This document shows, piece after piece, positions 35,483 to 45,426 of a DNA stretch of 64,000 bases. The notes beneath the pieces were generated by a model. That model had not been told where the DNA came from and made no database searches. It saw nothing but the letters and a program-made list of their open reading frames with translations. This DNA is from Mantis religiosa. Lineage: Eukaryota > Arthropoda > Insecta > Mantodea > Mantidae. The position numbers and the translations under genes were made by a program. The DNA is taken from assembly GCA_030765055.1 (NCBI GenBank), contig CM060950.1:13737806-13801805 (forward strand), written 5' to 3'. Positions within the stretch are counted from its first letter, which is position 1. Every line of letters begins with the position of its first letter.

Positions 35483-36004
35483 AATGTTGGAGATCTTCTC
35501 GGGAAACAAGTCATGTGAGAAGACGATTAGAAATCGACGTTTCGGGAGCGTACATCTCTCCCGTCATCCGGATGTTTTAAAGTATTTTGTAACCACCAAT
35601 GTTATATTTATTTATTAAAATATCCTGATCATGGGAAATGAAATGTGTAGTGTTTAACGCCCACTTTTACTACATACGGCACCGCAGGCGGTGACACTGA
35701 TGATACAACAGATGAAGATGGAGCACTGGTGGAATGAGGTGGCGGGGGAAACCGGAGGTCCCGGAGAAAACCCACCCCAGCGCCATGTTGTCCACCACAA
35801 ATCTCACTTTGCGGTCGCCTGGGATCGAACCCGGGCAGCCTTGGTGAGAGCCAAGCTGTCTAACCACTGAGCCAAGGCGCGGCCGGAGATCCCGGAGAAT
35901 ACCCGCCCCAGCGCCTTGTTGCCCACAACAAATCTCACTTTGCGGTCGCCTGGGATCGAACCCGGACCACCTTGGTGACTGATCCCGAGAAGATTTCCAA
36001 CATA
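35483..36004. mobile_element. Possible non-autonomous element with inverted ends, containing SINE B
   Basis: AATGTTGGAGATCTTCTCGG at 35483-35502 is repeated in inverted form near 35984-36004 with one mismatch. The interior is almost filled by SINE B copies. Target duplication was not found, so the class is open. Confidence 0.4.
35637..35980 (-). repeat. SINE B dimer, second unit truncated
   Basis: A full unit (35637-35883) with body, box B GGGATCGAACCCGGG (inverted) and head is followed without spacing by a partial unit (35884-35980) starting at GGAGATCCCGGAGAATACCC and lacking its box A end. Confidence 0.8.
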
Positions 36005-36435
36005 TTCGTCGCCAGCGAAGCTTCAGGTCTTATTTTACATTCGGAAAAGTTTCCTTTCTTTTCAATCCAGTGTCATTCAGTCATTGAGGCGTTTACGAGG
36101 ACAGTTGAAATGCAATTCGAAAATGGCTTTTATGTTTAGGAGGAACGTGCTCCTGCAAGTTGCTAATGAATTTTATTGGAATTTTTTAAAAATATGTGAC
36201 ATTCACATTACTTTTTCTACCTCTGTACTAGCTGTTCACACAAACGTTTATGCTATTCTGGTTGGTGCAGGGAATGTATGGGTATACAGTCCTCGACTTC
36301 ACCTGATATGGTGGTCGCTATGCGTAGTCTTTTAAATTACATTCTCTTTATTCATCAAAGAGAGTGCAAAACTAGCATTATCTCGTTTAACGAAAGTGTA
36401 CCAAAAGTACTAGTAAACTCCGACAAAGCACGAGA
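36005..36435. other. No feature recognised
   Basis: Two short plus frames, no motifs. Confidence 0.45.
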
Positions 36436-36449
36436 AATATCTATCAAAA

Positions 36450-36695
36450 TAATGTGTAATTGCATTTTTTACGTCCTCCAACGTTAGGTAATATCGGACG
36501 GTGAATGAAATGGGCGAAATGATGCTCAAATGTGTCCAGGATCCATGGAGCTTAGAGCTACCAGACATTCGTCTTTAAGGATAAGGGAAAACCCTGGAAA
36601 AACCGTATCCAGGTAACTCACCCTGACCAAGATTCGAACTGGAAACCTCTTGAACGTGAGGCAGACACGCTACCACCTACGCTACCGAGGCGGGC
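36450..36695 (-). repeat. SINE A copy with imperfect target duplication
   Basis: AATATCTATCAAAA (36436-36449) and AATATCTACCAAAA (36696-36709) flank the copy. The T run at 36464-36470 is the A tail on the other strand; box B and box A are both visible. Confidence 0.85.
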
Positions 36696-36709
36696 AATAT
36701 CTACCAAAA

Positions 36710-37046
36710 GCTTACACCACAAAAACATATTCGATGTATAAGTTATGTATTTGTAAATATCCATATATATTTTAGTATGTAGGTTAGGTCACTCGTTTTT
36801 TAAGTATACCGGTTAGTAAACATAATCTAGAGATAATTCAAAATAAACGTTTCAAAAGATATGTAATATATAGATTAACCATATGGTGTTCAATTTGTGA
36901 AAAAAATGACTTGAAGGAAGAATTTTTCATTAAAAGAGGGACAGTGGATGAGGAATTTCTTGAAAGTCTTTGTGTCGCAAAACTGGAATTTGCTAAAATT
37001 AAATGCCAGTTTGATTTTTAGGAAACTGCTCATTTCTTGAGCACTG

Positions 37047-37049
<3 letters not shown>
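36710..37049. other. No feature recognised
   Basis: AT-rich; nothing supportable. Confidence 0.45.

Positions 37050-37138
<89 letters not shown>
37050..37138. repeat. (CA)n microsatellite
   Basis: About 44 CA units, one interruption near the right end. Confidence 0.97.
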
Positions 37139-37194
37139 ACGCGCGGAGGGTTCTTTTGTTAAAACAGGAATTTTTTGAGAAATCTCAGTATTTA

Positions 37195-37195
<1 letters not shown>

Positions 37196-37259
<64 letters not shown>
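37196..37259. repeat. (ATT)n microsatellite
   Basis: About 21 ATT units. Confidence 0.97.
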
Positions 37260-37426
37260 CTTTTTTCATTTATACCCCACCTTTAACTGCAATGGTCATA
37301 TCGACAGCCATTCTCCTTTGGAACATATCGAAGGTGTCAACTCGTATTCGTTGGGTTTCAGTCATTCGGTCATGCACACATTCGTACTGTCTTACATACT
37401 TCCAGATTCTCGGAATTATTTGGTCG

Positions 37427-37516
37427 TATAAAAATCCCCACCCCCACTGCGGGAATCGAACCCGGGACTTCTAGCACGGCAGGCAGGTGCTCTACCGACT
37501 GAGATATGAGGCCAGC
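37427..37516 (-). repeat. SINE E tRNA-like head
   Basis: Minus strand: box A TATCTCAGTCGGTAGAGCAC and box B GGGTTCGATTCCCG, followed by GTGGGGGTGGGGATTTTT, the 3' words shared with 46985-47105. It is tRNA-like over its whole length but followed by SINE sequence, so I do not call a tRNA gene. Confidence 0.65.
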
Positions 37517-37599
37517 CAATATTGAGTTATAGGTTGAAACCAAATATGTTTTCATGGTTTATGTGTATTGGTGGGTGGGCATGTGCTTTTGTGTGTGCC

Positions 37600-38308
37600 A
37601 GCCCACGCACGTCATAGCACATAACTGACATTACTAATAAAGAAAGCATTGTAGTTATATGGGGTTGGGATTTCATTACGGAGGGAATTAGGTACGTAGG
37701 CCACCATGCTGGGCCCATTGTTCCTATGACCCAAAGTGGGGGCACCGCCGGGAGGAAGGATGAGGCGAAGGTGACAGAGGGCGGCCGACCCAAGTAGTCA
37801 CGACAGTACAGAGGGCAGGGTCCCTACAGTTTACTTGGATAGAGACTTCCCCCGACAGGCCAGGACAATAAACTCGCTCCCCTACAGCGGGACGGCAACG
37901 AGCGGAGCAGCTGAGCCCTAATGGTCCCAGGCAGGCGATCCGAGCCCCAAAAGTCCCTGGCTGGTGGTCCGGAAATGGTCCCAGCAGAGGAGCTGAGACC
38001 AGTAGCCGACCTACCGGAGGAGGAAGTAGTTTCCTCAGAGCTTATCACCCCGCAATGCACCGCCGAGACACCCGCCGACACTTCTACCCTGAAATAAACT
38101 ACCAGATGAGAGATGATATGAAATGATCATGGAGATGAAATGGAGGGACAGAAAATTCGGGTGATATAACTAACCTACCCAGCATTCGGCTAACGACCCA
38201 GGAAAACCCCCGAAAAACCCCATGGGTCAGCTAGGGCGGTCACGGGAATCGAACCTGGGCCACCCGAATGCGGGCTTCAGATGAAACCTCCTGAGCCATC
38301 CCGCTCGG
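37600..38308 (-). repeat. Family F composite repeat, minus copy
   Basis: The tRNA-like head is at the right end (box A inverted near 38290, box B AATCGAACCTGGG at 38249). The body leads left into GCACCGCCGAGACACCCGCC (38058-38077) and a GC-rich segment that matches the copy at 49.6-50.0 kb (for example CCGGAGGAGGAAG, GGGCAGG..CCCTACA.TTTAC). The left end is not defined. Confidence 0.7.
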
Positions 38309-38448
38309 TATTATAGTTATATGAGGACAATATCTTCTAAGGATGCCACTGCCCACCTCTAGGCACATTCCCCTATATTTCCCTATTCAAGGGAAAATCA
38401 AAGTGTTGAAATATCTCCATGTTAAAGGCGGATTGAAATAGAGAATTT

Positions 38449-38667
38449 GCCCGCCTCGGTAGCGTAGATGGTAGCATGAGTTCCCGAGTTCAAATCTCTG
38501 TCAGGCTGAGTTAGCTGGATAAGGTTTTTTCGGGGTTTTTCCTTATCCTTCAAGATGAATGTCAAGTAACTCTAAGCTCCATGGACCCTGGAGTCATTTG
38601 AGCATCATTTCACCCAATTCATTCACTGTCCGATATGACTTAACGTTGGAGGACGCAAATTAAAAAA
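38449..38667 (+). repeat. SINE A copy with 13-bp target duplication
   Basis: AAATAGAGAATTT flanks it at 38436-38448 and 38668-38680. Box A and box B are present; about 15 bp between them are deleted. It ends GTTGGAGGACGCAAATT plus an A run. Confidence 0.92.
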
Positions 38668-38735
38668 AAATAGAGAATTTATTTAATATTTTCAAGTAGC
38701 ATTCTTGCAAGATGAAATTAAATAGCAGTTTATAT

Positions 38736-39154
38736 TGTGACTTTGTGGGTTCGTGAAATGAAAAGTCCAATTTCACCACTCAACAGTGTTCTTTATTTCC
38801 ACCGACTTACAGTTAAACACTTGCCAATTACACAAAATTACGTAATGCACACAATTACGATTCACCAGTTCGTCCGTTATCGTTCCGATGCACGTACACG
38901 GCGCTACTTCACTAGCACGTCAAACACTAACTGTCTCTCTGAAACCCTTTTATAGGAATGTCAGTGTTTTTCTAGAAGTCTCTAATCACCGAACGTTCCA
39001 GACCACCGGAGAAGGGGAGAGAAACAACGAGGGACCGGTGACACTACCGCAAATCACCCCTCAGTTAGTGACAGGAGACAGATGAGTGGGCGTGGCGTGG
39101 CCTCCGGCCCCTTCTCAGCTGTTGTCTGTGGTGCTTCCCGATAACTGGGTGACA
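38736..39154 (-). repeat. 3' LTR of the gypsy element (419 bp)
   Basis: Begins TGTGACTTTG and ends GGTGACA on the plus strand (TGTCACC...GTCACA on the coding strand). A TATA box (coding strand TATAAAA) lies at 38948-38954, a poly-A signal AATAAA lies inverted near 38792. Carries ACTAACTG where the 5' LTR has the duplication. Confidence 0.97.
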
Positions 39155-39170
39155 CTGCTCCCTCCTCAAA
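39155..39170 (-). other. Polypurine tract
   Basis: On the coding strand a purine-rich TTTGAGGAGGGAGCAG directly precedes the 3' LTR. It is the expected primer site for plus-strand DNA synthesis, and the pol stop codon (39166-39168) overlaps it. Confidence 0.8.
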
Positions 39171-42100
39171 GCTGGTCGTCCCGAACAGCACCATCATAGC
39201 GGGCTAGACGATCCAGGTGTACCACCAACATCTTCCCTCGGGGAACCTTCTGGATGCGGTAGACCACGTCGTTAATCCTCTTCACCACCCGGTACGGTCC
39301 TTGCCATGGCTGCTGGAGCTTCGGGCACCGTCCCTTGGTCCGGGTAGGACGGTACAACCAGACTAGGTCACCTTGTTGGAACCCTTGGCTGTTGGCTTGC
39401 CTGTCATACCTGGTCTTCATGCGGTCGCTCGCCTTCTGGATGTTCTGGCGAGCCATCTCGTGCATGTCGTGGAGATGGTCCACCAAGTTCTCCACATACT
39501 CGATCGCTGGCTGTTTCGCTTCCGGAGGGCTTCCAAAAGCCAGGTCACAAGGGAGGCGTAACTCTCGGCCGAACATTAAGCTGGCTGGCGTCATCCCAGT
39601 TGTGTCGTCTGTAGATGAGCGGTAGGCCAGCAAGAACAGTGGCACCTTGACGTCCCAGTCTCGCTGATGACTGGACACGACCTTCCTCAGGTGTTCCTCT
39701 AAGGTCTTGATGTACCTTTCGACCATGCCATCCGACTGGGGATGTAGAGGTGTCGTGCGGGTCTTGTTCACCCCAAGCCTTTGTAGTGCCTCCTTCATTA
39801 GGTTGGACTCAAAGTTGGTACCCTGGTCACTGTGTAGCTCTAACGGCATCCCAAATCGGCAGAACACTTGCTCCACGAGGCAGTCTGTGATTGTTTTTGC
39901 CTCTTGGTTTGGGATGGCATACACCTCCGGCCACTTGGTGAAGTAGTCCACGACCACCATTAGGTACTTGTTGCCTCGGTCGGAAACTGGGAACGGTCCA
40001 GCAATGTCAACGGCGATCCGTTCGAATGGGGCTCCGACGTTGTACTGCTGCATGCGACCCCGGCTCCTAGTCTGGGGGCCACGACTCGCCGCGCACACGT
40101 GACACTGACGGCACCATCTCTCGGCATCTGCTCGGAGTCTCAGCCAGTAGTATCGCTGCCGAAGTTTGTCGATCGTTCGGTTCGCTCCCAGGTGTCCTCC
40201 CGAAGTACCAGCGTGCACTTCCTCCAAGACTTCCGGGACCTTACTCCGGGGAAGTACTAACTGTTCTCTCTGCGTCTTCCCATCGGGTGACTCCCATACC
40301 CGGAACAGCACGCCCTCTTTGGTCTTCAACGAGTCCCATTGGGCCCAATACGACTTGTAGGTGGCGCTCCTCGGTGCGATGTCCTCCCAGGTTGGTCTCG
40401 TCCCTGCCTCCACTTCCCTCAAGAGTGGCCCCAAGTCTGCGTCCGCCAGCTGCTCCCTCCTCAGGCCTGCGCTATCCCAGCCATCCGCAGGCACTGCCGT
40501 GACTACTCGGACTGCTGCGGCACGCTCCTTCTCCTCCACTCTTGTACACTGGCCGCACTCTTCCGGACAGGGTCTTCGGGACATGGCGTCAGCGTTACCG
40601 TGGCTCTTCCCTCTACGATGTTCCGAGGTGAAGTCGTACTCCTGTAGCCTCTGGACCCAACGTGCTGTCTGGCCTTCCAGGTTCTTAAAGCTCAATAGCC
40701 AGGTTAGGGCGGAATGGTCAGTCCTCAGGTGGAATGGCTGACCGTACAGGTACTTGTGGAAGTGCTCCAATGTCTTTACTACCGCCAGTAACTCCCGTCG
40801 GGTGACGCAGTAGTTCTTCTCTGCCTTGGATAGCGTCTTGCTGTAATAGGCTATCACCCGCTCATGGCCGTCCTGGATCTGCGACAGGACGCCTCCAATG
40901 CAATGGTCGCTGGCGTCGGTGTCCACAATGAAGGCGCCACCCGGTTGTGGGAAACCCAAAATTGGAGCACTGCACAGGGTCTCCTTTAGGTGCTGGAAAG
41001 CGTTTTCGGCGTCCTCTGTCCACACATAAGGCCGGTGTTCCTCCGTCAGGCGGGTGAGGGGTTTTGCGATGTTGGAGAACCCCTTTATGAAGCGGCGGTA
41101 ATAACTGCAAAGCCCCAGGAAACTGCGCAACTCTTTCCTATCCTTTGGGCGAGGCCAATCTCTCACAGCCTGTGTCTTCTCCGGGTCTGTGGCCACTCCG
41201 GTTGCCGAGACTATGTGGCCCAAGTAGTTAACTTCCTTGCGGAAGAGCTGGCACTTCTTCGCGTTCAGCTTCAAGTTGGTCGCTTGCAGTCTCTGTAGCA
41301 CCTTACTCAGATTCTCGAGGTGATCTTCAAAAGTCTTCCCGACGATGATGATGTCGTCCAGGTATAGCAGGCAGGCATCGTAAGTCAGCCCTCTCATCAC
41401 TGACTCCATAAGGCGCTGGAAGGTAGCTGGTGCGTTGCAGAGGCCAAAGGGCATAACCGTGAACTGCCAGAGCCCTTGGCCCGTCGAGAATGCAGTCTTC
41501 TCCTTGTCTCTCGGGTCTAGAGCTACCTGCCAGTAGCCCGACTTCAGGTCCAGGGTCGAGAACCACTGTGCACCAGCTAGCGTGTCCAGGGTGTCGTCAA
41601 TCCGGGGTAAGGGAAAACAGTCCTTCCGGGTGACGGCGTTCAACTTTCTGTAGTCTACGCAGAAGCGCAGCTCGCCGTTCTTCTTTGTCACCAAGACTAC
41701 AGGGGAACACCAAGGGCTGTCAGACTCTTCAATCACTCCCCTGGATCTCATGTCCTCCAGCATGTCTCGTACCGCCCCTTGCTTCGCCAGCGGAACGCGT
41801 CTATGTGGTTGCCGAATAGGCCGGGCGTCCCCGGTGTCGATGCGGTGAAGCACTTTGTCCGTGCGGGCGTAGTCACTATCACCTTGGCTGAAGACGCGCT
41901 GATACCGCCTTAGCAGTTGTCGAACCTTCTCCAGCTGTTCTGTGGTCAGGTGGTCGGCCGCCCTCTCCACCAAGCCTTCTAGCCGGGGCCCCAGGTGTTG
42001 CTTCGGCGCCGGCTCCTGTGTCTCGTCGACAGCTGTTACGCTCACCACGGGCTCGCACATTCCCAACTCCGTCCCGGCCTGGACGTCGTGATCGGCGTCC

Positions 42101-42816
42101 GTAGGATTTAGCAGTCTCACGGGCACCTCCTCTCGGCACGGCAGCAATGCCCTGGCTACACACAGTCCGTTTACAGGCGTCTTCTGGTCCAGCATCATGT
42201 TCCTGGTTCTCTGGCCCGCCAGTCGCGCCGTCACCACCACCTCGCTCCTCGCGGGGACAACCACGTCTTCGTCCAAGACGACCCTGCAAATTCCAAGGCG
42301 CTCTTCAGGTTGACGGAGTATAACCTCTTCTCCGTTAAGCCGCAGGACCTTCTTGCCGACGTCGACCGTCGCCTCGTGGCTCCTGAGGGCATCCAGTCCC
42401 AGAATCACCTCCTCAGCCACCTTCGCGACGAACACCCACAGACGCACGGCACTCCGTCCCAAATTCAGCTCCAGCAGGGCCTCCCTCTCCACAGGCAAGG
42501 TGTCGCCCGATGCCGTGAGAAGCTGGTATGGCCGGCCTGGCTTCCTTGTCGGCAAACCCTTCGGCACGTCAGGTCTGATGATGGTCACGGCCGCCCCGGT
42601 GTCCACCAGCACGCGGCACGGCTTTCCTCTTATCCAACCGTCCGCGATGAGGCTGTCATCCATACGCCGGCTGACGGCGCGCAGTGTCACTCGAGGGGAT
42701 GGTGGTGATGGCGCCGACGTGCCCCTCTCCACGACGGCCCTTACTCGTTTTCCGGCTGCTCTTCCTGGTGTGGGCAGTCTCTCTGCAGGTGTCCGGGCTG
42801 TCCACACCCCCAACAC
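39166..42816 (-). CDS. Pol polyprotein: protease, reverse transcriptase, RNase H, integrase
   Basis: An uninterrupted frame of 1216 codons. It copies the element RNA into DNA and inserts it. Counting from the first codon of the open frame: aspartic protease DTG at 72-74; reverse transcriptase about 340-530 with LDLKSGYWQ (422-430) and YLDD (485-488); RNase H about 628-745 with catalytic Asp in VDTDAS (632-634), Glu in RRELLA (675) and Asp in LRTDHS (700); integrase zinc finger H868, H875, C905, C908; integrase core D937, D997, E1033 (35 residues between the last two). A C-terminal GPY/F-type WQGPYRVVKRI follows; no chromodomain. The first codon listed is GTG, not ATG: the frame overlaps the end of gag and is one base back (-1), so expression is expected as a Gag-Pol fusion by frameshifting. 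Intact, with all key residues. Confidence 0.97.
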   Translation of the reverse strand: MLGVWTARTPAERLPTPGRAAGKRVRAVVERGTSAPSPPSPRVTLRAVSRRMDDSLIADGWIRGKPCRVLVDTGAAVTIIRPDVPKGLPTRKPGRPYQLLTASGDTLPVEREALLELNLGRSAVRLWVFVAKVAEEVILGLDALRSHEATVDVGKKVLRLNGEEVILRQPEERLGICRVVLDEDVVVPARSEVVVTARLAGQRTRNMMLDQKTPVNGLCVARALLPCREEVPVRLLNPTDADHDVQAGTELGMCEPVVSVTAVDETQEPAPKQHLGPRLEGLVERAADHLTTEQLEKVRQLLRRYQRVFSQGDSDYARTDKVLHRIDTGDARPIRQPHRRVPLAKQGAVRDMLEDMRSRGVIEESDSPWCSPVVLVTKKNGELRFCVDYRKLNAVTRKDCFPLPRIDDTLDTLAGAQWFSTLDLKSGYWQVALDPRDKEKTAFSTGQGLWQFTVMPFGLCNAPATFQRLMESVMRGLTYDACLLYLDDIIIVGKTFEDHLENLSKVLQRLQATNLKLNAKKCQLFRKEVNYLGHIVSATGVATDPEKTQAVRDWPRPKDRKELRSFLGLCSYYRRFIKGFSNIAKPLTRLTEEHRPYVWTEDAENAFQHLKETLCSAPILGFPQPGGAFIVDTDASDHCIGGVLSQIQDGHERVIAYYSKTLSKAEKNYCVTRRELLAVVKTLEHFHKYLYGQPFHLRTDHSALTWLLSFKNLEGQTARWVQRLQEYDFTSEHRRGKSHGNADAMSRRPCPEECGQCTRVEEKERAAAVRVVTAVPADGWDSAGLRREQLADADLGPLLREVEAGTRPTWEDIAPRSATYKSYWAQWDSLKTKEGVLFRVWESPDGKTQREQLVLPRSKVPEVLEEVHAGTSGGHLGANRTIDKLRQRYYWLRLRADAERWCRQCHVCAASRGPQTRSRGRMQQYNVGAPFERIAVDIAGPFPVSDRGNKYLMVVVDYFTKWPEVYAIPNQEAKTITDCLVEQVFCRFGMPLELHSDQGTNFESNLMKEALQRLGVNKTRTTPLHPQSDGMVERYIKTLEEHLRKVVSSHQRDWDVKVPLFLLAYRSSTDDTTGMTPASLMFGRELRLPCDLAFGSPPEAKQPAIEYVENLVDHLHDMHEMARQNIQKASDRMKTRYDRQANSQGFQQGDLVWLYRPTRTKGRCPKLQQPWQGPYRVVKRINDVVYRIQKVPRGKMLVVHLDRLARYDGAVRDDQL

Positions 42817-43859
42817 AGGCCACTAGGTGTTCGCCGGCGTCCCTCAGCTGGTCTTCTGTCTCCGGCGTAGCGGACACTCCTCGTTCTCGACGTCGGGATG
42901 GATGTTATTTTGGCCGCCTCCATCCTTAATGCCGCTGTCAGCGCCTCGTGGATGGTTTTATATTCCCCGAGCATTAGGCGCTGACGAATCTCCGTGTCCC
43001 GTACCCCGTCGACAAAATTGTAGGCGGCTTCCCGGGATACGAACTCCAGTGGCAGGTCAACCAAGGCCTTGCTAGCCAGCTGCTCGATCGCAATGGCGAA
43101 CTCCTGCAGCGTCTCCCCCGGCTGCTGTGACCTTGCCTTTAGCTGGCTGCGGTATGCTGCGGCTAAGCGGTGGTTCCCGAAGCGATTCTCCAGGGCTTCC
43201 CAGATGTCCTTGGGCGCCGCCGTCGTCTGCACCGCGTTTAGGACTTCCGCGGCTCTTCCCTGGAGGCTGGCTATTAACTGTGTGGCCTCCTCCTCCAGTG
43301 ACCATCCGTTGTGCCTGGCCACTGTGTCGAACTGGCGGCGGAAGACCTCAAACGTTGACGCGCCGTCATACTTGGGAGGTTTGACGCGCGCAGATGTTGT
43401 GTCGCGTCCCGGCGCGTCGGTCTTTAAATCCTTCAGCTTCCTGCCGACGACGTCCTCCACCATGGCGTTCAGGGACTTCACGCTGCTGTCGGCTTTTCCT
43501 TCCAGCTCATTAACGCGGCTCGCCAGGTCTTCGACGCGCTCGCCTAACTCTGTGACGTCCTCTTTTACGCCGGCCAACTGTTCTTCGAACTTTGCGGCGA
43601 GAGCCTCGTTCGCCGCCTTCATTTCCGTGGCCAGACTGCCGTTCGCTGCTCTCATTTCTGTGGTTAACTCGGCCTTCATTTCTTCCATCTTCTCGGTGAT
43701 GTTGTCGTTGGCCGTCTTCATTTGTTTCAGTTCCGCGGTGATGTTGTCGTTGGCCGTCTTCATTTGTTTCAACTCGGCGGTGAGGTTGTTGTTTGCCGCT
43801 TCTGTTTTCTCTGTTAACTCGTTCATCTTCGCCAAAAGCATTTCCAATGCGGATTCCAT
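42741..43859 (-). CDS. Gag protein with coiled coil and CCHC zinc knuckle
   Basis: ATG at 43857-43859 gives 372 residues; the frame is also open upstream into the LTR to 43952, but that earlier ATG lies in the LTR and its start is less likely. Gag packages the RNA. Residues 1-130 are a predicted coiled coil made of repeats of the kind NDNITAELKQMKTA; this region is imperfectly repeated in DNA. The middle holds the capsid-like segment (KPPKYDGASTFEVFRRQF ... EFVSREAAYNFVDGVRD). The C-terminus has one zinc knuckle, CWGCGQPGHLQRDC. The stop is 42741. A related gag is at the right edge of the window (63798-64000). Confidence 0.95.
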   Translation of the reverse strand: MESALEMLLAKMNELTEKTEAANNNLTAELKQMKTANDNITAELKQMKTANDNITEKMEEMKAELTTEMRAANGSLATEMKAANEALAAKFEEQLAGVKEDVTELGERVEDLASRVNELEGKADSSVKSLNAMVEDVVGRKLKDLKTDAPGRDTTSARVKPPKYDGASTFEVFRRQFDTVARHNGWSLEEEATQLIASLQGRAAEVLNAVQTTAAPKDIWEALENRFGNHRLAAAYRSQLKARSQQPGETLQEFAIAIEQLASKALVDLPLEFVSREAAYNFVDGVRDTEIRQRLMLGEYKTIHEALTAALRMEAAKITSIPTSRTRSVRYAGDRRPAEGRRRTPSGLCWGCGQPGHLQRDCPHQEEQPENE

Positions 43860-43885
43860 GGCTGTAGTGTTCGGTGATGTTATCT

Positions 43886-43903
43886 TCCCGCTTCCTGACA
43901 CCA
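43886..43903 (-). other. Primer binding site, tRNA-Leu-like
   Basis: On the coding strand TGGTGTCAGGAAGCGGGA starts one base after the 5' LTR. It would pair with a tRNA 3' end reading TGACACCA, as in tRNA-Leu. The tRNA identity is inference from memory of tRNA-Leu ends. Confidence 0.65.
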
Positions 43904-43904
43904 G

Positions 43905-44327
43905 TGTGACTTTGTGGGTTCGTGAAATGAAAAGTCCAATTTCACCACTCAACAGTGTTCTTTATTTCCACCGACTTACAGTTAAACACTTGCCAATTAC
44001 ACAAAATTACGTAATGCACACAATTACGATTCACCAGTTCGTCCGTTATCGTTCCGATGCACGTACACGGCGCTACTTCACTAGCACGTCAAACACTAAC
44101 TAACTGTCTCTCTGAAACCCTTTTATAGGAATGTCAGTGTTTTTCTAGAAGTCTCTAATCACCGAACGTTCCAGACCACCGGAGAAGGGGAGCGAAACAA
44201 TGAGGGACCGGTGACACTACCGCAAATCACCCCTCAGTTAGTGACAGGAGACAGATGAGTGGGCGTGGCGTGGCCTCCGGCCCCTTCTCAGCTGTTGTCT
44301 GTGGTGCTTCCCGATAACTGGGTGACA
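43905..44327 (-). promoter_or_regulatory. 5' LTR (423 bp), promoter of the gypsy element
   Basis: Mirror of the 3' LTR. The coding-strand TATAAAA at 44121-44127 is the likely promoter box and AATAAA at 43961-43966 the poly-A signal. It differs from the 3' LTR by two substitutions (around 44193-44201) and the four-base duplication near 44100. Confidence 0.95.
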
Positions 44328-44331
44328 ATAT

Positions 44332-45089
44332 TAACCAAGCGTTGATTTGTATCTCTCAGCTCACACATACACATACTAGGGTCTTTACTAAAAAGGGGTC
44401 TGAAAATATGTACTTTCGGTCAAATAAATGTATGGAATTATAGGATAGACTATGTCGCCCACTTTCTCTACGTGGTAGAGAAAGTGAAACCTATATATTG
44501 CAAAAATCTACAGTTTTAAATTACATGGTCAAAAATTGTACAATTATGAAAAAGTTGACCAAAATCATGGTTAGGTATGTTATAAATTTCAGGAACAACG
44601 AAGGTATTAACGATTATATGGTACTCGAAATTTCCAAAAGTTACGCTTACTTTTCTTTCGCCCTCTCAAAGATAATTATGACGCTTGGTCAAGCTGAGCA
44701 GATTTGTGCATTTGGACTATAGGAAATTACTGTGTATCATTCAACTTCATAATGTACACATCTTTCTCAATACTTTATAAGAAAATTGTCATTATTTGAG
44801 CAACTTTGGCAAAATTTTGAAATCTTGCGCAGGGCACAAGTATCTACAAATTACGAGCTATTTACGACTGCCAAAAACTCACGTATGTTTATTTTCAACG
44901 GCATACTTATAGATCTTGCCAATACAATTCTGCATAATAGAGCTACTGATATATGGAATTTTTAAATAAATTCAAAGTATTTTTAGGTCCATAACTCAAA
45001 TTAATTTTTCTACCTAATGGTAGTTTAGTGTAGTTAGATTTTGTTTTCAGAAACTTAAACATTTTAAAAAGGGAGGGGAAGATATAATA
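44332..45089. other. No gene; one perfect hairpin
   Basis: AT-rich. CACTTTCTCTAC (44461-44472 region) is followed after three bases by its exact complement GTAGAGAAAGTG. Otherwise nothing to report. Confidence 0.5.
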
Positions 45090-45426
45090 TATAACCCATG
45101 GCGCGACAGCCCTTGAGGGCCAAGGCCTACCAACCCGACTGCCGGCCTCACGCCCACTTACGCACGGCAGAGGTGGACGATCATCCAACCGATACGGGGA
45201 GGAGATGTGGTCAGCATCTCGGCATCCCCCAGCTGGAATGTTGGTTTCCGTGACCAGGGCCGCTTACCTAGCGTAAGCTCCTCACTTTCGTCACGATGCT
45301 GAGTGGGCACCAGTGCTATACCTGGGACCTAAAATCCCCACCACATGGGTGGGATCGAACCCGGGCCGCTTTCCGTGGCCAGGGACCAAGGCATGCCGCC
45401 TTAGCCCGCTACGCCACGGCGCAGAA
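45090..45426 (-). repeat. SINE G, tRNA-headed
   Basis: Plus-strand CATGGCGCGACAGCCCTTGAGGGCCAAGGCC at the far end, and the inverted tRNA-like head (box B GGGATCGAACCCGGG at 45351, box A near 45403) at the right. The layout matches a widespread arthropod SINE as I remember it. Flanks GGAGGGGAAGATATAAT and GGAGGGGGAAGTTATAT may be an imperfect target duplication. Confidence 0.65.

Larger units (their letters stand above)
38732..44331 (-). mobile_element. Complete Ty3/gypsy LTR retrotransposon
   Basis: From the 3' LTR (38736) to the 5' LTR (44327), flanked by ATAT at 38732-38735 and 44328-44331. Order on the minus strand: 5' LTR, primer binding site, gag, pol (protease, reverse transcriptase, RNase H, integrase), polypurine tract, 3' LTR. 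No env frame follows pol. The LTRs differ at only two bases plus a 4-bp duplication (TAAC) in about 420, so the insertion is young. All catalytic residues are present. The element's U5-like end matches the solo LTR at 61.8 kb. Whether it is active cannot be judged from sequence alone. Confidence 0.97.

Noticed and set aside
37427..37516. Possible functional tRNA gene
   Set aside because: Boxes A and B are good, but the following sequence is that of SINE E, and I could not confirm a full cloverleaf with matching acceptor stem.
39335..41566. Several plus-strand and minus-strand frames of 60-126 codons inside the gypsy pol region
   Set aside because: All are alternative frames of the intact pol gene.
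43069..44103. A 344-codon plus-strand frame opposite the gypsy gag
   Set aside because: It is the shadow of gag and the LTR on the other strand; no motif, and gag is clearly the real frame.
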